6,148 nt of DNA from DASWIG01 sp965371445. Its GTDB lineage: Bacteria > Acidobacteriota > Thermoanaerobaculia > Multivoradales > J023. The stretch is taken from contig CBDUYN010000313.1 of NCBI GenBank assembly GCA_965371445.1, positions 1 to 6,148 of the forward strand, written 5' to 3'. The translations under genes and the position numbers were made by a program. The notes under the pieces are model-generated. The model was not told where the DNA came from. It saw only the letters and a list, made by a program, of their open reading frames with translations, and did no database searches. Positions 5,091-6,148 of this stretch are shown in pieces (position 1 is the first letter of the stretch; each line of letters starts with the position of its first letter).

Positions 5091-5114
5091 GGCACCTCAG
5101 GAGGCACCTCAGGA
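5091..5114. repeat. 12-bp perfect tandem repeat GGCACCTCAGGA
   Basis: GGCACCTCAGGA occurs at 5091-5102 and again at 5103-5114. It follows R2 and ends 5 nt before the stop codon of the leftward protease gene. It shares the GGCACCTCA core with the duplicated units at 784-861 next to R1. Confidence 0.65.
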
Positions 5115-5119
5115 GCACC

Positions 5120-5575
5120 CTACCCCGGAGGACCGAAGAAAAACTCGTTGGCCGGAGAGTCGGCGGCAAAGCGAATTCGATCCAGAATCCCGGTATAGCC
5201 GAGAAAGCTCGACCACCTCCACTCCGGAGAAACGAAGACGGTGGCATCGATGTCGAGGGAATCGCCCGCCTCAGCGATCAACGTGATTCGGTGGCGATAG
5301 AGCTTTCCGCGGATGAGGCCGTAGGCAGTGCGCAGGTCGACTTCGTCAAGGCATTCCCCGAAATGCCCCTGGATCGAAGCGGCCACGTCCTTGCTCAGAA
5401 TGCAGTAATGCCCTCCGGTGTCGAGCAAAGCCATGAGGGGATAGCCCGCTCCTTCAGGCAAGAACTGAACGTAGATCCTGGCGTGCCCTTCTTGACTCCC
5501 TGGATAGGAGTCAAGGAACTTCGCCGCGCCGGTGGCGAACGGCTCTCCGGAGTCGAACAGGAGACGCTCAGTCAA
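5120..5575 (-). CDS. Retropepsin-like aspartic protease family protein
   Basis: 151 aa with a TTG start at 5573-5575 and TAG at 5120-5122. The catalytic triplet Asp52-Thr53-Gly54 is in MALLDTGGHYCIL, preceded by an exposed strand (HARIYVQFLPEGAGYPLMAL), as in retroviral-type single-domain aspartic proteases. The C-terminal block FLGYTGILDRIRFAADSPANE ending FFFG matches the LG..G.l...f closing hairpin of this family. Single-domain members act as homodimers with one Asp from each subunit, and substrates of the bacterial ones are mostly unknown. No signal peptide or membrane segment, so cytosolic. The start overlaps the last 8 bases of the DUF5678-like gene (TTGACTGA), with no Shine-Dalgarno of its own, so translation is probably coupled. 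The full-length fold appears intact. The TTG start is inferred from the overlap. Confidence 0.8.
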   Translation of the reverse strand: MTERLLFDSGEPFATGAAKFLDSYPGSQEGHARIYVQFLPEGAGYPLMALLDTGGHYCILSKDVAASIQGHFGECLDEVDLRTAYGLIRGKLYRHRITLIAEAGDSLDIDATVFVSPEWRWSSFLGYTGILDRIRFAADSPANEFFFGPPG

Positions 5576-6029
5576 CGCGATGGACCAGGGGACGTTTCGG
5601 GAAGCTCTTGGTGTCCAGGACCTGGATCAGGTCCGCCAGGGATTCGTCGGCCCCTACCATCTCACTGCCGACCAGGGCGACCCACTTGCCACGGACGGAC
5701 TCGGGCGGATTCCGGAGCCAGGCGAGCTCTTCCTCCCGGCTCGGCTCATGGCCCGGACGCACGGTCGCCGTGCCGTCGCCCAGGACCCTGGCGGCGTTGC
5801 GTATCTCCTCGTGACCGGGAAATCGGGTGACCGCCTCGGCTGCGACCCGGCGTGCCGCCCTGTGCTCTCCTTCCCGCAGAAGTGAACGGATCGTGGCGAG
5901 GGCAGTCTCCGGGCGAGCTCCGGGAGGCACGTACGCGGCGCCGCGGGTCGAGCTCGGGCGGACCGTCGACGAAGCGCCGCTCATCTCAGGCGCTTGTGCG
6001 AGCATCCGGTTCGGGGTGTTGCGGCTCAT
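5568..6029 (-). CDS. TPR-like plus DUF5678-like domain protein, partner of the aspartic protease
   Basis: 153 aa from ATG at 6027-6029, which has GGAGA 6-7 nt upstream. An in-frame GTG at 6071 lacks such a site. Residues 1-40 are probably disordered. Residues 41-84 (ALATIRSLLREGEHRAARRV, AAEAVTRFPGHEEIRNAARV) form a TPR-like helical pair. Residues 104-152 contain SVRGKWVALVGSEMVGADES and the following LADLIQVL, the G-k-W-V-A-l...G...v pattern of DUF5678. Small DUF5678 proteins are often encoded next to retropepsin-like proteases in bacteria and archaea, which fits the downstream gene here. The DUF5678 protein may be a substrate, chaperone or regulator of the protease; that role is inferred. 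No transmembrane segment. First gene of a two-gene leftward operon. Confidence 0.75.
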   Translation of the reverse strand: MSRNTPNRMLAQAPEMSGASSTVRPSSTRGAAYVPPGARPETALATIRSLLREGEHRAARRVAAEAVTRFPGHEEIRNAARVLGDGTATVRPGHEPSREEELAWLRNPPESVRGKWVALVGSEMVGADESLADLIQVLDTKSFPKRPLVHRVD

Positions 6030-6061
6030 CGTCGATCTCCGGGTAGTCAGACTCCGGTTCC

Positions 6062-6070
6062 AGTCTACCA
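6062..6070 (-). promoter_or_regulatory. Candidate extended -10 promoter of the DUF5678/protease operon
   Basis: TGGTAGACT on the minus strand fits TGn plus TAGACT, placing transcription start near 6055, about 25 nt before the ATG at 6029. This supports the 6029 start over the GTG at 6071, which overlaps the box. No clear -35. Confidence 0.3.
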
Positions 6071-6148
6071 CGGAGAGATCGAGTCCTGCGCGGACATGGT
6101 GGGGACCGCGCGGATGATCGAGGCCGCGGAGCGCGGGTATCGCCTCGA
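6063..6148 (+). other. Open plus-strand frame at the window edge, unassigned
   Basis: The frame VYHGEIESCADMVGTARMIE and following AAERGYRL runs off the right end without a start. It reads protein-like but overlaps the proposed promoter of the leftward operon, and I cannot match it to a family. It may be a gene fragment or chance. Confidence 0.2.

Noticed and set aside
5291..5885. Plus-strand genes opposite the protease operon
   Set aside because: No recognisable motifs; the minus strand has the DTG protease motif and DUF5678-like pattern with a good start site.
6063..6148. Start of quinolinate synthase (NadA) on the plus strand
   Set aside because: EIESCADMVGTARMIEAA is faintly similar to a NadA motif, but the following residues do not fit, there is no start codon or upstream NadA sequence, and the frame overlaps a likely promoter.

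Overview
This is high-GC bacterial DNA, probably a chromosomal accessory region of an environmental lineage. The only lineage hint is a short C-terminal tail (FADGFESGNTSAS then stop, ending at 4742). Tails of this type are common on secreted proteins of Acidobacteriota such as Thermoanaerobaculia, but they also occur elsewhere, so that assignment is weak. No rRNA, tRNA, CRISPR array, complete transposase or phage gene was seen.

Layout. Positions 1-300 hold no recognisable gene but have two strong inverted repeats (12-36, 48-101). A long repeat, R1 (301-785), follows, and its second copy, R2 (4763-5073), lies about 4 kb away in the same orientation. Small palindromic elements with the core GGCACCT sit beside both copies and at 2601-2617. 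Between the two repeats lie: an apparently intact multi-pass membrane protein (909-2165, minus); a gene-poor stretch with palindromes (2220-2600); a 3'-truncated FAD-binding oxidase of the alkylglycerone-phosphate synthase type (2617-3294, minus); the first ~19 codons of an antitoxin-like gene (start 3825, minus) that run into a GC-rich interspersed repeat array (3606-3771); a DUF1848 protein lacking its C-terminal cysteine cluster (4018-4662, plus); and, fused to it in another frame, the tail of a secreted protein (4641-4742). Right of R2 is a clean two-gene leftward operon: a TPR-like plus DUF5678-like protein (5568-6029) and a retropepsin-like aspartic protease (5120-5575), overlapping by 8 bases.

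Interpretation. The right-hand operon and the membrane protein look functional. The rest of the region between R1 and R2 looks like a mosaic of gene ends joined at illegitimate junctions, with repeats at or near several of them. That suggests a recombination hot spot or the debris of an unrecognised mobile element. Each leftward gene with a recognisable 3' end (or truncated end) is followed by a GGCACCT-type element. The least described items are the R1/R2 element, the GCCGAAGAGGGTGGTACCGG array inside the antitoxin-like gene, and the DUF5678/retropepsin pair. Nothing here proves a new defence or regulatory system.
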